The position numbers and the translations under genes were made by a program. Shown piece after piece: positions 8,711-18,449 of a DNA stretch of 64,000 bases. Source of the stretch: Sphingomonas sp. PP-F2F-A104-K0414 (GTDB taxonomy: Bacteria > Pseudomonadota > Alphaproteobacteria > Sphingomonadales > Sphingomonadaceae). Each line of letters opens with the position of its first letter. Position 1 is the first letter of the stretch. The stretch is taken from positions 372,001-436,000 of the forward strand of contig NZ_SLYD01000001.1 in assembly GCF_004340945.1 (NCBI RefSeq), given 5' to 3'. The notes beneath the pieces were generated by a model, which saw only the letters and a list, made by a program, of their open reading frames with translations, did no database searches and was not told where the DNA came from.

Positions 8711-9943
8711 CTACGCAGCGAACTCCTCGGGCAGATAGCGATCGGCGACGATCTCGAACCGGTCGCCGTCGACCAGGACCTGCGGGCTGAGTGCGCGGCA
8801 GTTGTAGGTTGACGCCATCGCCGCGCCATAGGCTCCGGTAGCGTGCAGCACGGCGAGGTCGCCGCGACGGACACGGTCGATGTCGCGTGCGACCGCGAAC
8901 ACGTCGCCGCTTTCACAGACCGGGCCGGCAATGCTCGCGACCATCCGCTCGCCGTCGGGCATGACCGCTTCGAACCGGTGAAAGGCATCGTACAGCGCCG
9001 GCCGCGCGAGGTCGTTCATCGCAGCATCGACGATCACGAACGGATGGTCCGCACCCGGCTTTACCCAGATCACCCGCGTCATCAGCACGCCGGCAAGCCC
9101 CGCGACCACCCGCCCCGGCTCGAACGTGAGTTCGACATCCCAGTCGCGCGTGACCCGCGCGACCATCGCGGCATAGGCGTCGAGCGTCGGTACGACGTCG
9201 TCGGCGCGATAGGGGATGCCGAGACCGCCGCCGAGATCGACGCGGACGACGACATAACCGCGCGCGCGCAAGTCCGCCACTAAGCGGCCGATCCGATCAT
9301 AGGCCTCTTCCAGCGGGGCGAGATCGCGCAACTGGCTGCCGATGTGCAGAGCGACCCCGACCAGATCGAGACCCTCGAGCCGGAACAGGCGATCGTACAT
9401 CGCCGGGACGTCGGCGATCGCCACGCCAAACTTGTTGCCGCGCCGCCCCGTCGAGATCTTGGCGTGCGTGCCGCCATCGACGTCGGGATTGACGCGCAGC
9501 ACCGCGGTCGCCCGCCTGCCCTGCGCACGGGCCAGCGCGGCGAGCACCTGTCCCTCTTCCTCCAGTTCGAGGTTGAACTGACCGACGCCGGCAGTAAGTG
9601 CGCCGGCGAGTTCGCGGTCGGTCTTGCCGACGCCCGAGAAGACGATGTCCGATGCCGCGATCCCCGCGTCGAGCGCACGCCGCATCTCGCCGCCCGAGAC
9701 GATGTCGGCGCCGAAGCCGCACCCGGCCAACAGGTGCAGCACCGCGCCGTTCGGGTTCGCCTTGACGGCAAACGCAACGCGCACGCGTGGCAGAATCGAC
9801 AGCGCCGATCTGAACCGCTGTGCCGCATCGCGCAGCGCGGCGGCGGAATAGACATGGACGGGGGTGCCCACCGCTTCGGCGATAACGGGCAGCGGCACGC
9901 GCTCGGCGCACAGGACGCCGTCCCGCGGACTGAAATAGGTCAT
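8711..9943 (-). CDS. lysA: Diaminopimelate decarboxylase
   Basis: This 410-residue fold-III PLP enzyme catalyses the last step of lysine synthesis, meso-diaminopimelate to L-lysine. The PLP lysine is in FAVKANPN near residue 60. The glycine-rich phosphate site DLGGGLGIPY, the FEPGR motif and the active-site Cys in GPVCESGDVF are present. I chose the ATG at 9943 (MTYFSPRDG), which gives the usual family length and N-terminus. It lies downstream of two small genes on the same strand and is convergent with the RcnR-like gene, with a 10-bp gap between stops. Confidence 0.93.
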   Translation of the reverse strand: MTYFSPRDGVLCAERVPLPVIAEAVGTPVHVYSAAALRDAAQRFRSALSILPRVRVAFAVKANPNGAVLHLLAGCGFGADIVSGGEMRRALDAGIAASDIVFSGVGKTDRELAGALTAGVGQFNLELEEEGQVLAALARAQGRRATAVLRVNPDVDGGTHAKISTGRRGNKFGVAIADVPAMYDRLFRLEGLDLVGVALHIGSQLRDLAPLEEAYDRIGRLVADLRARGYVVVRVDLGGGLGIPYRADDVVPTLDAYAAMVARVTRDWDVELTFEPGRVVAGLAGVLMTRVIWVKPGADHPFVIVDAAMNDLARPALYDAFHRFEAVMPDGERMVASIAGPVCESGDVFAVARDIDRVRRGDLAVLHATGAYGAAMASTYNCRALSPQVLVDGDRFEIVADRYLPEEFAA

Positions 9944-9963
9944 GGGTGTTCGGTGTCCGATAA

Positions 9964-10227
9964 TCAGGAATAGGGCGGATCGGCGCGCCGGCGGGTGCGA
10001 CGGAGGCGCACGGCATGGATCGCTTCGGCGGTGTGTCCGTGGCCATGCCGTTCGGCGCGCAGCACCACCGCCACGCGCTTGCCGTTGATCACCAACGTCA
10101 GGCCGAGCAACGCGATCGGAAACACCAGCATCGCCAGCGCCGACCCGTTCATCGCCGCGGCCACGCCGCAAGCCCCGGCTGCCATGACCAGCCCGACCGT
10201 ACGCCACGCAATATCGCGCCTGGTCAT
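9964..10227 (-). CDS. Small membrane protein of unknown function (87 aa)
   Basis: The protein has two hydrophobic segments (residues ~10-27 and ~29-48) and a basic, Arg/His-rich tail. Its ATG overlaps the stop of the upstream methyltransferase-like gene by four bases (ATGA), and lysA begins 20 bases after its stop, so the three genes look like one operon. I do not recognise the family. Confidence 0.6.
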   Translation of the reverse strand: MTRRDIAWRTVGLVMAAGACGVAAAMNGSALAMLVFPIALLGLTLVINGKRVAVVLRAERHGHGHTAEAIHAVRLRRTRRRADPPYS

Positions 10228-10727
10228 GCCGCGATATCCCGATCATGCGAACCGGCCTGATCGTCGATGACGATCCGCCCGGCCTTGCACAGCGCAAGCC
10301 GCGCGTCAGGCTGCCGCGCCCGCGCGGGATCGTGGCAGATCACGATATCGGCGGGCAGGTCCTGCTCGTCGAGCAAGGCCGTGACCATGTCCGCAGCCTC
10401 GAATTCCAAGCCGATCGCAGGGTCGACGACGCGATGCGCGACGGACCGCGCACGGCCGATCAACAGCGGCGATCGGTCGATGCCGTGTCCCTCGATCGCG
10501 GTAAAACCAAGCCGCCGCGCCTCCGCTAGGGCGTGCAACAGCAACGTCCCGGCACCGCATTGGGCATCGACGATGCGCACTGCGTGTCGGCCATTCGTCC
10601 GCAATGCCGACAGGGCAGCCTCGATCTGGGGCCAGCGCGGGTCCTGCACGGCGGTCTTTGACGGGTGCCGCGACGTGTTACCGCCGACCGCCGTCCGCAA
10701 CCGGACGGGAAGAGCATGAACGTTCAT
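10224..10727 (-). CDS. SAM-dependent methyltransferase-like protein
   Basis: About 167 residues. A class I methyltransferase motif I is visible (VRIVDAQCGAGTLLLHAL), followed by GHGIDRSPLLIGRA (motif II region, acidic Asp) and an AADMV segment (motif III). The substrate is not deducible and the C-terminal half is shorter than in most relatives. I chose the start MNVHALPV because GGGAG lies about seven bases upstream. The stop overlaps the next gene by four bases. Confidence 0.65.
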   Translation of the reverse strand: MNVHALPVRLRTAVGGNTSRHPSKTAVQDPRWPQIEAALSALRTNGRHAVRIVDAQCGAGTLLLHALAEARRLGFTAIEGHGIDRSPLLIGRARSVAHRVVDPAIGLEFEAADMVTALLDEQDLPADIVICHDPARARQPDARLALCKAGRIVIDDQAGSHDRDIAA

Positions 10728-10740
10728 CGCAATCTCCCGA

Positions 10741-11004
10741 TCAAGCCGCACGTGGCAGCGCCCGCTCGTCGCGACCGACGGGGGCAAAGGACACGAGCGG
10801 CGTCAGCGGCAGGTCGGCGATCTCGACGCTCGCATGATAGATATCCCGTTCGGCCTGCGCATAGCGCATTGCCGCGCCGTAGGAGATGAAGCGGCCTTCC
10901 AGGCTGCGCCTGCTGTCCTGGACCAGCCAATGGCCCGCGCGATCCTGGCCGACATAGATGACGAGCCCGGTAGGATCGGGCTCCGATATGGGTTCAGACG
11001 ACAT
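10741..11004 (-). CDS. Conserved-looking hypothetical protein (87 aa)
   Basis: The start MSSEPISEPDPTG follows a CCGAGG stretch. The body (LVIYVGQDRAGHWLVQDSRR, then GRFISYGAAMRYAQAERD) has the look of a small soluble alpha/beta protein, comparable with DUF2188-like proteins, but I cannot assign it firmly. It lies 13 bases upstream of the methyltransferase-like gene. Confidence 0.6.
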   Translation of the reverse strand: MSSEPISEPDPTGLVIYVGQDRAGHWLVQDSRRSLEGRFISYGAAMRYAQAERDIYHASVEIADLPLTPLVSFAPVGRDERALPRAA

Positions 11005-11187
11005 CGCGCCTCGGTACCTTTCGTATCGCGAGCGTCCTGCCCGCCCCCGGCATTTACGGGGTACGGCATAGCGCTTCGAGATCGATCCGCGCCGATCGCA
11101 TAGTACCAGCATAGTATTCCGCGGAGGTGGGGCGGCAGTCGATCTAGCGGGCTCGACCCTGCGCCAGGCGGTCGTGATCCGGCGGCG

Positions 11188-11511
11188 TTAAAATCGCCAT
11201 TTGAAGGTGACGGCGGCGGCAGGCGTCGTGCCTACCGGACTTGTCTGCTGGATCGCGTGAATGGTGGTCTCGGCTTTCAGGGGGCCGGTGAATTCCGCGC
11301 GAACGGGCTTCGCCACAAAACCTTGGACATCGCCGAGCCAGATATCCATCCCCTTTGGCGCGCACACGACGACGTCGTCAGAGCCGGTTCGATCCGCGCA
11401 GGTCACCTCTTTGGGACGAACCTTGGCGAGGTCGAATTCCAGCGCGAGGGGAACAACCGTTTGTGACCCGGCCGATGCAGCGATGGCCATGACGATCAGA
11501 TCGCCCACCAT
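11188..11511 (-). CDS. Exported hypothetical protein (107 aa)
   Basis: A strong AGGAGG ribosome site precedes ATG 11511. The N-terminal ~25 residues are hydrophobic (IVMAIAASAGSQTVVPLAL), fitting a signal peptide. The body has a Cys pair (VTCADRTGSDDVVVCAPKG) that may form a disulfide, as expected in the periplasm. The family is not recognised. It lies 30 bases downstream of the M16-like protease on the same strand. Confidence 0.62.
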   Translation of the reverse strand: MVGDLIVMAIAASAGSQTVVPLALEFDLAKVRPKEVTCADRTGSDDVVVCAPKGMDIWLGDVQGFVAKPVRAEFTGPLKAETTIHAIQQTSPVGTTPAAAVTFKWRF

Positions 11512-11541
11512 GTCGACCTCCTTTCCTAAGTCCCGAAAAAT

Positions 11542-13062
11542 TCAGAGACCGTCGCAGCCGGTCTTGAATGCCTCAGCAATCGATGTCCGTATCGCGCTCC
11601 CGTCACCCGCCATTGGAGCGAGATCGGGCAATTCCACCCGGACATGGCGAACCCCGGCTCGCCATTGCTGACGCAACCAAAGATTGCCCGCCTGTGCATC
11701 GATCGCGGAAAGATGGGTCTGCGCGCGTCGCAATAATGCGCTAGGCGGGATCAGCGCCCTGCCCGCGGCAAAAGCGTGAGAAAGGTCCTTGGCGAGTTCG
11801 ACGTTCTGGACTTGGCGAATGGTGCTGGTGCGCCGATCGAGATCCTGGATCAAAGCGCGCTGTGCCGCGTCCCATTCTTGATCGGAGAAGCCGCCACTAT
11901 CAAGCGCGCACCTCACCCGAGCCAGACCGGCAATGGCAGGGTGCCATGCGTTGCCCACGAAATTGTCCCAGAGCATGATCAGCCGGTGACCCTGCTCACC
12001 ATTCTCGATGTAGAGCCCAACCTTGCCCGGTGGACTGTCTGGTTGCATTGCGCTCAGCCGCGTGTTGACCGCGCGGAGCACCAGCATCTCCAGCAGCATA
12101 GCGTCGATCTGTTGTCCGCGGGTCGGCAGCGGCGGAGCCGTCGGCATCACCACCGTCATCAGCGCAGTCCGTCGTCCCTGGGGCAGCGCTGCGACGCTGA
12201 TCGGTGCGATGCGGTCGGATTGAAACGCTGGCACGGCGACATGCGCGGTAGCCGGCCCGGCGTGCCGCCAACTGCCGAAATGCTCGCGGATCAGCGCCTT
12301 CGTCTTTACCGGATCGACGTTTCCGACGATCACGATCATCATGTTTTCGGGCTGGTATAACCGCTGATAGAGAGCCCTGATCGTGGCGATGCTTGCTGTC
12401 GGTACGTCGTCCGAATTCTGGGCGTCGATCACGTCAGTCGGAGAGCCAGGTGCGACGGCTGCGATATACCTCGCGTAAATATCGTTCCCGAGCGTTTTTT
12501 CGACCATTTCACGGGTCACGTCCGCGCGCTGATCGTCCACCGCGTCCGCACGGAACGTCAAGTCGGTCGCCACCTCGCGGAATAGTCCCAGCAGCGTGTC
12601 GAGATCGGTCATCCTGGTCGTTCTTGTCGAGACGAAGTAATTGGATTCCCGCCAACTCGTCGTCGCGGCGGAGGGCGCGGGAAAGGTCAGTGGCAAGCCG
12701 ACTTTGGGAAAATGCCGAAGTTCGTCGGGCGTATCGATCGTCGGACTGGTGAAGACGAGATGTTCGATCAGATGGGTGAGCCCGCGTTCGCCCGGGCGGT
12801 GCTCCTCGATAAAGCCACCCTCGTTCCGCATCAGCACGCCGATGCCGGGTTCGTCCCCGCGCCGGGGAAGAATAGCGAAGCGCACGCCGTTCTTCAGGCG
12901 TCCCGTCATCGCCGGCTGCCAATCGGCCGAAGACGATCGCGTCACGCTCGCCTTTGCCTTGAGGGCAGCGAGGCTACGGCCCTCGTTCGCCTGTGCAACA
13001 GTAGCGGCAAGACTAAACAGACCCAAGTGCAATGGCACCGTCGAGACGTTCCTGAAACGCAC
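11542..13062 (-). CDS. M16-family zinc protease-like protein, single-unit form, exported
   Basis: The 506-residue protein begins at a GTG with GGGAG seven bases upstream and has a signal-like N-terminus (VPLHLGLFSLAATVAQA). The inverted zinc motif HxxEH is intact (His97, Glu100, His101 in GLTHLIEHLVF), with a candidate third ligand in VTREMVEKTL (Glu185/Glu188). The inactive-half-like domain follows (ENMMIVIVGNVDPVKTKALI). M16 proteases are clam-shaped and cut peptides in a closed chamber. Periplasmic PqqL/FusC relatives are roughly 900 residues, so this is about half size and may dimerise. The upstream gene on the same strand is a TonB receptor. Confidence 0.85.
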   Translation of the reverse strand: MRFRNVSTVPLHLGLFSLAATVAQANEGRSLAALKAKASVTRSSSADWQPAMTGRLKNGVRFAILPRRGDEPGIGVLMRNEGGFIEEHRPGERGLTHLIEHLVFTSPTIDTPDELRHFPKVGLPLTFPAPSAATTSWRESNYFVSTRTTRMTDLDTLLGLFREVATDLTFRADAVDDQRADVTREMVEKTLGNDIYARYIAAVAPGSPTDVIDAQNSDDVPTASIATIRALYQRLYQPENMMIVIVGNVDPVKTKALIREHFGSWRHAGPATAHVAVPAFQSDRIAPISVAALPQGRRTALMTVVMPTAPPLPTRGQQIDAMLLEMLVLRAVNTRLSAMQPDSPPGKVGLYIENGEQGHRLIMLWDNFVGNAWHPAIAGLARVRCALDSGGFSDQEWDAAQRALIQDLDRRTSTIRQVQNVELAKDLSHAFAAGRALIPPSALLRRAQTHLSAIDAQAGNLWLRQQWRAGVRHVRVELPDLAPMAGDGSAIRTSIAEAFKTGCDGL

Positions 13063-13284
13063 GCCTGATCTCCCGCTCCTATCCGAACGCCGCGCGACAT
13101 CGGATTTTATGGATTATGCGGGGCATTTGCGGCAACACGGTGGCGCCAGTCGTGACGGGCGGGACCAGCGATATTTTACTGACGTACGACATCGAACCAA
13201 CGTGATCTTCCGTTGATCGGCGCACCGCTAACGGGATGTTAGTCCGGCGGTGCTAAATCTCCAGCTGGACGACTGCCCTGAAGG

Positions 13285-15885
13285 TCAAAACAGTTTGCGG
13301 AGCGACAGGACTACACTGCGGCCGACGGCATCGAGCAGATCCGGCTGATAACGATAGGGAACGACGCCGGTCGCATCACGCACGCGTTGACGCGCGTCGG
13401 TTATGTTAGCGACTTCGAGCTTGAAGCCGAGATGCCGGGTCCAATTCTCGTGTGGCAGAAAATGGTGGATGCTCAGCGAACCGCTGAGATTGATCTTGCA
13501 CAGAGGCGCGAATGTCAGGGTCGATGCGGCGACCGTCCCGCGAACGGTGGCCCCGCCGGTGCAGTAAAAGTCGAACGTGCCGCCATTGCCGAGATAGCTC
13601 AAACCCCCATAGCCATAGCCGGCCAGTCGCTGCGTCGTGCCACCCGACAGCGTGTCACCGGCCAGCAGGTCGAGCATCGGCGCCCCCGGCCTGAGCGCGA
13701 TCCGGTCGGCAAAGCGGAGCGTCGGGCCGATCCCGCCGTAGAAGGTCGGGCGATCGGGCGGCCGACCATCCGGCGTCGTAGGAGACTTGGCTCGACCGAG
13801 TTGGCCGTTGGCGGCGAGTGTGATGTTCAGCGTCCGCTGACGCTCTCGGAAGACGTTGGTCGGACGGAAAGCGACCGATACCAGTGCGCCGGCGCCATCG
13901 CGGACGAACAGGTCGGGCAGCGCCGCCTGAATGGCGGGGGTGAGCGCATAGATGGTCTGGATGCCATCGCTTATCTCGGTTGCCTCGTAGGTTGCGCCGA
14001 TCCGAAGCTCGCTCTTGGCGAACGGTTTGACGGTCGCGCCGATCGAACGCGTCCGGCGACGCTCCGCGGACAGCGCCGCGTTGCCGCCCAGAAACAGCGT
14101 GACGAGCGTCGAGCGGCCGGTAGCGAAGTCGAACAACGAGACCTGTGGCGCCGAAATCTGCGGCCCGGCAAGCTGGTCCAGCGTCGGCGCAACGGCCGAC
14201 CGTTTGAACTGCGCCAACAGCTGCAGGCCGGTGAACGGCGCCCAGTTCACGCCCAGCGTAGAGTCCGATAAAGTGCCGAAACCGCCGACTTGGCGGACGC
14301 TGGCGGAGGTGTTGGCCGACAGCTCGCCGATCCAAGGCAGAACATCCTCACGGCGTGATGCGATCGGCAGGTCGAGCGCGACTGCGCCCTCGACCCGGCT
14401 GCGATCGAAGGCGATCGCGGAGGGCGTGGCGCCGCGCGTGCTGCTGTCCGTACCGATCTGGTCGCCCTCGACGGTGGCGGTCAACGTGACGCGGCCCGCG
14501 GGGAGGCGCAACGGGCGGTTGGTCGCAACGAATTTGGTCCCGGCACCATAGGTCGATTGCACGGTATGATCGACAAGCCGGGTGGCAAGGAGCGCGGAAT
14601 CGAACGGCCGGAATGGATCGGCGCCGGCGGCGATCGCAGCATTGGCGGCGGTGATGTCGATCGCCTTGGCGACGATGCCGTCCCGGTGCTGCATATCGAG
14701 CGTACCGGTCCAGTCCCATTGCCAGCCCCGCCATGCGCCACGCACCACGGTACCGGCATGAAGCGTGGTGATATCGGTGCGCTGGCTGAGCGGCGGCGCC
14801 TCGACGAGGTAGCGCTGGAGCAGCACGTCCCGGCTGAACGGTGAATACGGATTGCCACTAGGCAGCATGAACGTCGCGCTGGCGGGGCCGAACACGGTCC
14901 GCTCGCGACTATGGTCCGCGGTCAGCGTCAGAGAACCGGACAGCTTTCGACCGATCCGGTTGGCGATCACCGCCTCGCCGTGGATCGTGTCGTTCGCGGG
15001 TGCGAGCGTACGCAGCGGCGACAGATCGAACAGCCGCGGCTGGTTTGCGTTCGCCGCAAAACTGTCCAGTCCAACCATGCCGGCCGATAGCGGCCCCGCC
15101 GGCACCGGGACGATCGTGACGACCTGCCCCGCCAGGGCGGACAATGCCGGGTCGATCTCACCCCCTGCCAGCACACCGGTGATGTTACCCTTCGCATCAA
15201 ACGGCACGTCCGGATCGGGCAGGACGCGACGCCGCGATTGCAGCAGCGCATCGGTGTGACGCGCATCCAGCGACAGAGTCAGGCGACCGTCGCCCCGCAG
15301 CCGCGTGAAATCGAGATGCGCGTTGGCATTGTCCGCACCACCGCGTGTTGACGTACCATCGGCCTGCTTCAGCGACAGCTGGCGGAACCGGCGCTTGGTG
15401 ATGAAGTTCACAATCCGCCGGGTCGGTGGATATCCATATTGAAGCGCGACCGGCTCCGGAAACACCTCGACCTTCTCGATCGCTTCCGGCGGCAGATTGC
15501 CGATTTCCTGATATCCCGACACGCGTTGCGCATTGAGCAGGAAGATCGGCTCCTGCCCGTCGCCCGATTGCGTCACCCCGCGAATGGTACGCAGCAGTTC
15601 ATCGATCGAGGTCGCGCCGGTGGCGGCTATCGCCCCCGCATCCAACGTCGCCAGCGGCAGGATCGCGGTGTCGACCTGCCCGCGCCGGCCGACGACGACG
15701 ATATCGTGACGCGTATCCAATGCGTCGGGCCGGGCGGGTGTTGCATCGGGATCGGCGTTGACGGGCGCATCCGGAAGCGCCCCAGACTGGCAAATACCCG
15801 CCACCGACCAGTTGAATGCGAGAACCGCTAGAGAAAGACGACCAGCCCGTAGAGTATTGCAATATATCCTGTCGGGTGATCTCAC
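13285..15885 (-). CDS. TonB-dependent outer-membrane receptor
   Basis: The 866-residue protein begins at a GTG (15885) and has a signal segment LSLAVLAFNWSVAGICQSG. It carries an HDIVVVGRRG box-like region, a plug (IDELLRTIRGVTQSGDG and EAIEKVEVFPEPVALQYG) and a barrel ending SVVLSLRKLF. The plug motif (FLLNAQRVSGYQEIGNLPPEAI) places it with receptors of unknown substrate common in sphingomonads. The downstream same-strand gene is an exported M16-like protease. Such receptor-protease pairs can import and degrade a peptide or protein, which is inference here. Confidence 0.88.
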   Translation of the reverse strand: MRSPDRIYCNTLRAGRLSLAVLAFNWSVAGICQSGALPDAPVNADPDATPARPDALDTRHDIVVVGRRGQVDTAILPLATLDAGAIAATGATSIDELLRTIRGVTQSGDGQEPIFLLNAQRVSGYQEIGNLPPEAIEKVEVFPEPVALQYGYPPTRRIVNFITKRRFRQLSLKQADGTSTRGGADNANAHLDFTRLRGDGRLTLSLDARHTDALLQSRRRVLPDPDVPFDAKGNITGVLAGGEIDPALSALAGQVVTIVPVPAGPLSAGMVGLDSFAANANQPRLFDLSPLRTLAPANDTIHGEAVIANRIGRKLSGSLTLTADHSRERTVFGPASATFMLPSGNPYSPFSRDVLLQRYLVEAPPLSQRTDITTLHAGTVVRGAWRGWQWDWTGTLDMQHRDGIVAKAIDITAANAAIAAGADPFRPFDSALLATRLVDHTVQSTYGAGTKFVATNRPLRLPAGRVTLTATVEGDQIGTDSSTRGATPSAIAFDRSRVEGAVALDLPIASRREDVLPWIGELSANTSASVRQVGGFGTLSDSTLGVNWAPFTGLQLLAQFKRSAVAPTLDQLAGPQISAPQVSLFDFATGRSTLVTLFLGGNAALSAERRRTRSIGATVKPFAKSELRIGATYEATEISDGIQTIYALTPAIQAALPDLFVRDGAGALVSVAFRPTNVFRERQRTLNITLAANGQLGRAKSPTTPDGRPPDRPTFYGGIGPTLRFADRIALRPGAPMLDLLAGDTLSGGTTQRLAGYGYGGLSYLGNGGTFDFYCTGGATVRGTVAASTLTFAPLCKINLSGSLSIHHFLPHENWTRHLGFKLEVANITDARQRVRDATGVVPYRYQPDLLDAVGRSVVLSLRKLF

Positions 15886-15933
15886 GGGTGCTTCACCTTT
15901 ATGAGGTTGCGGTAATCGGCGACACCAAGCGGA

Positions 15934-16590
15934 TCAACTATACCCAGGATCGTACTGCGTATCCGCGGTGTCTCGATCTATGCACCAATGCCATCGCACG
16001 AGCACCAGGATCGCAATATGCTGCGCGACAAACGCCAGGATCGGCAGCGCCATGCGGGTCTCATCGAACCCGAGCAGCGCAACGAATACTATCAGGGTCA
16101 GTGTCGCCGCCGCGGTGAACCGCTCAAGCGCTGCGACGCGGCCCCAGTTACGGTCCAGGATCGCCCAGGCGATGAGGACACTCGCGCCGGCCAGCAGGAA
16201 CACGGCTAGCGACAGCGACGATGCCGCCGCCCGGTTGCCGTCGTCGAGAAGAGTCGGGCGCGCATCACCGAATGACAGGATACCAACGACGTCGTCATGC
16301 CCAAAATCGAGATACGGGAAGCCGACAATCGCGCCAATCGTCAACACGGCGGCGAGGGGAAGGATCAGTCCGACCGCGAGCGCGTAACTCGTAAGCGCAA
16401 AGCGCCCGTCCGGGTCGGTGAGCATCATCCGCCACGCGCCGTGCAGGCAGCCAAGCGCAAAGGACAACGGCTTGCCATCGGCGATCGACGCCTCGAACTC
16501 GCCCAGCATCGCAAGCCCCCAATCGCGACGACGAGCACCGACGCAGCGGATCGCGATTTTCATCAGGCACCGGGACAACGCGACAGTCAT
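15934..16590 (-). CDS. Multi-pass membrane protein linked to the PadR regulator
   Basis: About 218 residues with a soluble N-terminal ~65 residues and four likely membrane segments (ALAVGLILPLAAVLTIGAIV, LSLAVFLLAGASVLIAWAIL, ATLTLIVFVALLGF, ILAFVAQHIAILVLV). Its ATG overlaps the PadR stop by four bases (ATGA), so the two are translationally coupled. Small membrane proteins are often encoded behind PadR regulators and may act with them. No family assigned. Confidence 0.7.
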   Translation of the reverse strand: MTVALSRCLMKIAIRCVGARRRDWGLAMLGEFEASIADGKPLSFALGCLHGAWRMMLTDPDGRFALTSYALAVGLILPLAAVLTIGAIVGFPYLDFGHDDVVGILSFGDARPTLLDDGNRAAASSLSLAVFLLAGASVLIAWAILDRNWGRVAALERFTAAATLTLIVFVALLGFDETRMALPILAFVAQHIAILVLVRWHWCIDRDTADTQYDPGYS

Positions 16591-16904
16591 ATCCAGAGCA
16601 TTTCCCCGACGGGTTGCGCACGGTCATTCCCGATCGAGCGCGCAAGCGATACTCCCGCGGCGGTCAGGCGATAGACATGACGCGGGGGCCGCCCGGCCTG
16701 TATCGGTTCGCGCCACTCGGCCTCCAACAATCCCTGCTCCGTCATCCGTACGAGCAACGGGTAGAGCGTGCCCGACGAGATGCCGGTATCCTTCATCAGG
16801 TCATACCCATGCCGCCAGTCCTGAGGCTGATCCGCCATCGCCGCGAGTAGCTTGAGCATCTGTTTCGAGGGTCGTCGATCGCGCACCATTCGCTTTTTCA
16901 ACAT
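16587..16904 (-). CDS. PadR-family transcriptional regulator
   Basis: The 105-residue protein is a winged helix: KQMLKLLAAMADQPQDWRHG (helix 1-2), YDLMKDTGISSGTLYPLLVR (recognition region), LLEAEWREPIQAGRPPRHVY (wing). This matches PadR subfamily regulators of about this length. It is followed with a 4-base overlap by a membrane protein. The effector is unknown. Confidence 0.88.
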   Translation of the reverse strand: MLKKRMVRDRRPSKQMLKLLAAMADQPQDWRHGYDLMKDTGISSGTLYPLLVRMTEQGLLEAEWREPIQAGRPPRHVYRLTAAGVSLARSIGNDRAQPVGEMLWI

Positions 16905-17099
16905 ATGTAGATTTAAGAGTCAACGGTGATACGGTTCAGCTGGCTGCTGATGATCGGGTTGAGTTTGCGCGGTCCACGATGATCCCTACAGCAACGCGCA
17001 AAGTGCGAGCGAATTGATCGAGATTGCCTTCCTTGCGGCAAGCCGAGGGAACGGACACGGTCCTGCAACGTCCGGCAAGGACGTATCTCGCGAGGCTTC

Positions 17100-18449
17100 A
17101 TGACCGGACTGACATTGGTGTTTCTTCACGCGCTAGGCGCCAGCGCGCGTGAATGGGAGCAGGTCATCGATCATCTCCCGGGGTACGACTGCGTGGCGCT
17201 CGACCTGCCTGGGTTCGGCAACGCAGCAAAAACTGGCCATGCCGATGTCGTCACGATGACCGACTGGCTGGCGGACGAAATACGATCTCGCCAGCCCAAC
17301 CCGTGCGTCCTTGTCGGACACAGCATGGGCGGCAAGATCGCGTCGCTGGTTGCAGCGCGTGCCGCGTCCGGAGAGATCGGCCTGTCGAGTGTTCTGGGCG
17401 TCGTTCTGGTTGCCGCGTCGCCCCCTAGTCCAGAGCCGATGGAAGAGGATCGGCGGGCCGAGATGATCGGCTGGTTTGCCGATGGTCAGGCGTCACGCGA
17501 GGACGCCGCGACCTTTGTCGATGCCAATACCGCTACGCCGCTGCCGGACGTGTTGCGCGACAGGGCGATCGACGACGTTTTGCGCTCGAACAGAGCGGCG
17601 TGGCTGGGATGGCTGGAGCGTGGCAGCCGCGAGGATTGGAGCGGCGACACCGGACGGATCACTCTTCCGGCGCTGATCGTCGCCGGTGCCGAAGACGGTG
17701 ATCTCGACGCTGATGCACAGCGCCGGCTGAACCAGCCGCATTATGTCACCGCCGAATTGCGGGTGGTGGCAGATGCGGCACACCTGATCCCCTACGAACA
17801 ACCCGAAGCGCTTGCCGCCCTGATCCGCGAACACGCGGCGTCGGTTGCAGGCGCAATCCTGCCGGCGCACTTTGCCCAGATCCTCGGCTCGGATCGGGTC
17901 AGCCAGAGGACTCGAAGCGCGATGCTGGAAAGGCTGCGCCCTGCCCGCGACGCAGCGAACTGGACGGACGATCACTATGCCACGCTTGCCGTCTTGATCG
18001 GGCAGATCCTGCCGGATCGCGGCGTCGACCACGACCTGGCGCGTCGTATCGCATTCGGCGTTGCCCAGGGTGATGGCGATGGGTGGCGCTTCGCTGCGTT
18101 GCCCGCCGACGGCGAAGCCTGGACCCGCGGCTTGGCGACCTTGCACATGCTGACGGACGGTCTTGCGGCGCAGGATCACGCCTGGACCAGCCTCCTCGAA
18201 AAGGTTGCCGAGGGCGAGGCTGGCCGCGCAGACGACGACGCGTATCTTTCCCCCGCGCAGATGACGCTGTGGTTCGAAGACGTTCGCGCGGAAGTCGTGC
18301 GTGTCTGGATGTCGCTGCCGACGACGATGGCTGAAATCGGATATGACGGGTTTGCCGTGGGCGGGGATGCGCGTCGCAAGCAGGGCTATATACGAACAGC
18401 GGCGGACGACTTGGAACCTTGGCAACGTGCGTCGGAGGGCGCGTCGTGA
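17100..18449 (+). CDS. Alpha/beta-hydrolase fused to a gluconate 2-dehydrogenase subunit 3-like domain
   Basis: The 449-residue protein has two parts. Residues ~1-250 are an alpha/beta-hydrolase: oxyanion region FLHALGAS, nucleophile elbow VLVGHSMGGK, acid in LIVAGAEDGD and catalytic His in ADAAHLIPYEQPE. Residues ~260-449 match the small subunit of FAD-linked sugar or alcohol dehydrogenases (WTDDHYATLAVLIGQILPDR near the start, PTTMAEIGYDGFAVGGDAR near the end). The normal free-standing small subunit has a Tat signal; none is seen here. The stop overlaps the ATG of the GMC oxidoreductase (TGATG), so partner synthesis is coupled. A fused lactonase/esterase plus dehydrogenase scaffold is my inference. 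Confidence 0.8.
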   Translation: MTGLTLVFLHALGASAREWEQVIDHLPGYDCVALDLPGFGNAAKTGHADVVTMTDWLADEIRSRQPNPCVLVGHSMGGKIASLVAARAASGEIGLSSVLGVVLVAASPPSPEPMEEDRRAEMIGWFADGQASREDAATFVDANTATPLPDVLRDRAIDDVLRSNRAAWLGWLERGSREDWSGDTGRITLPALIVAGAEDGDLDADAQRRLNQPHYVTAELRVVADAAHLIPYEQPEALAALIREHAASVAGAILPAHFAQILGSDRVSQRTRSAMLERLRPARDAANWTDDHYATLAVLIGQILPDRGVDHDLARRIAFGVAQGDGDGWRFAALPADGEAWTRGLATLHMLTDGLAAQDHAWTSLLEKVAEGEAGRADDDAYLSPAQMTLWFEDVRAEVVRVWMSLPTTMAEIGYDGFAVGGDARRKQGYIRTAADDLEPWQRASEGAS

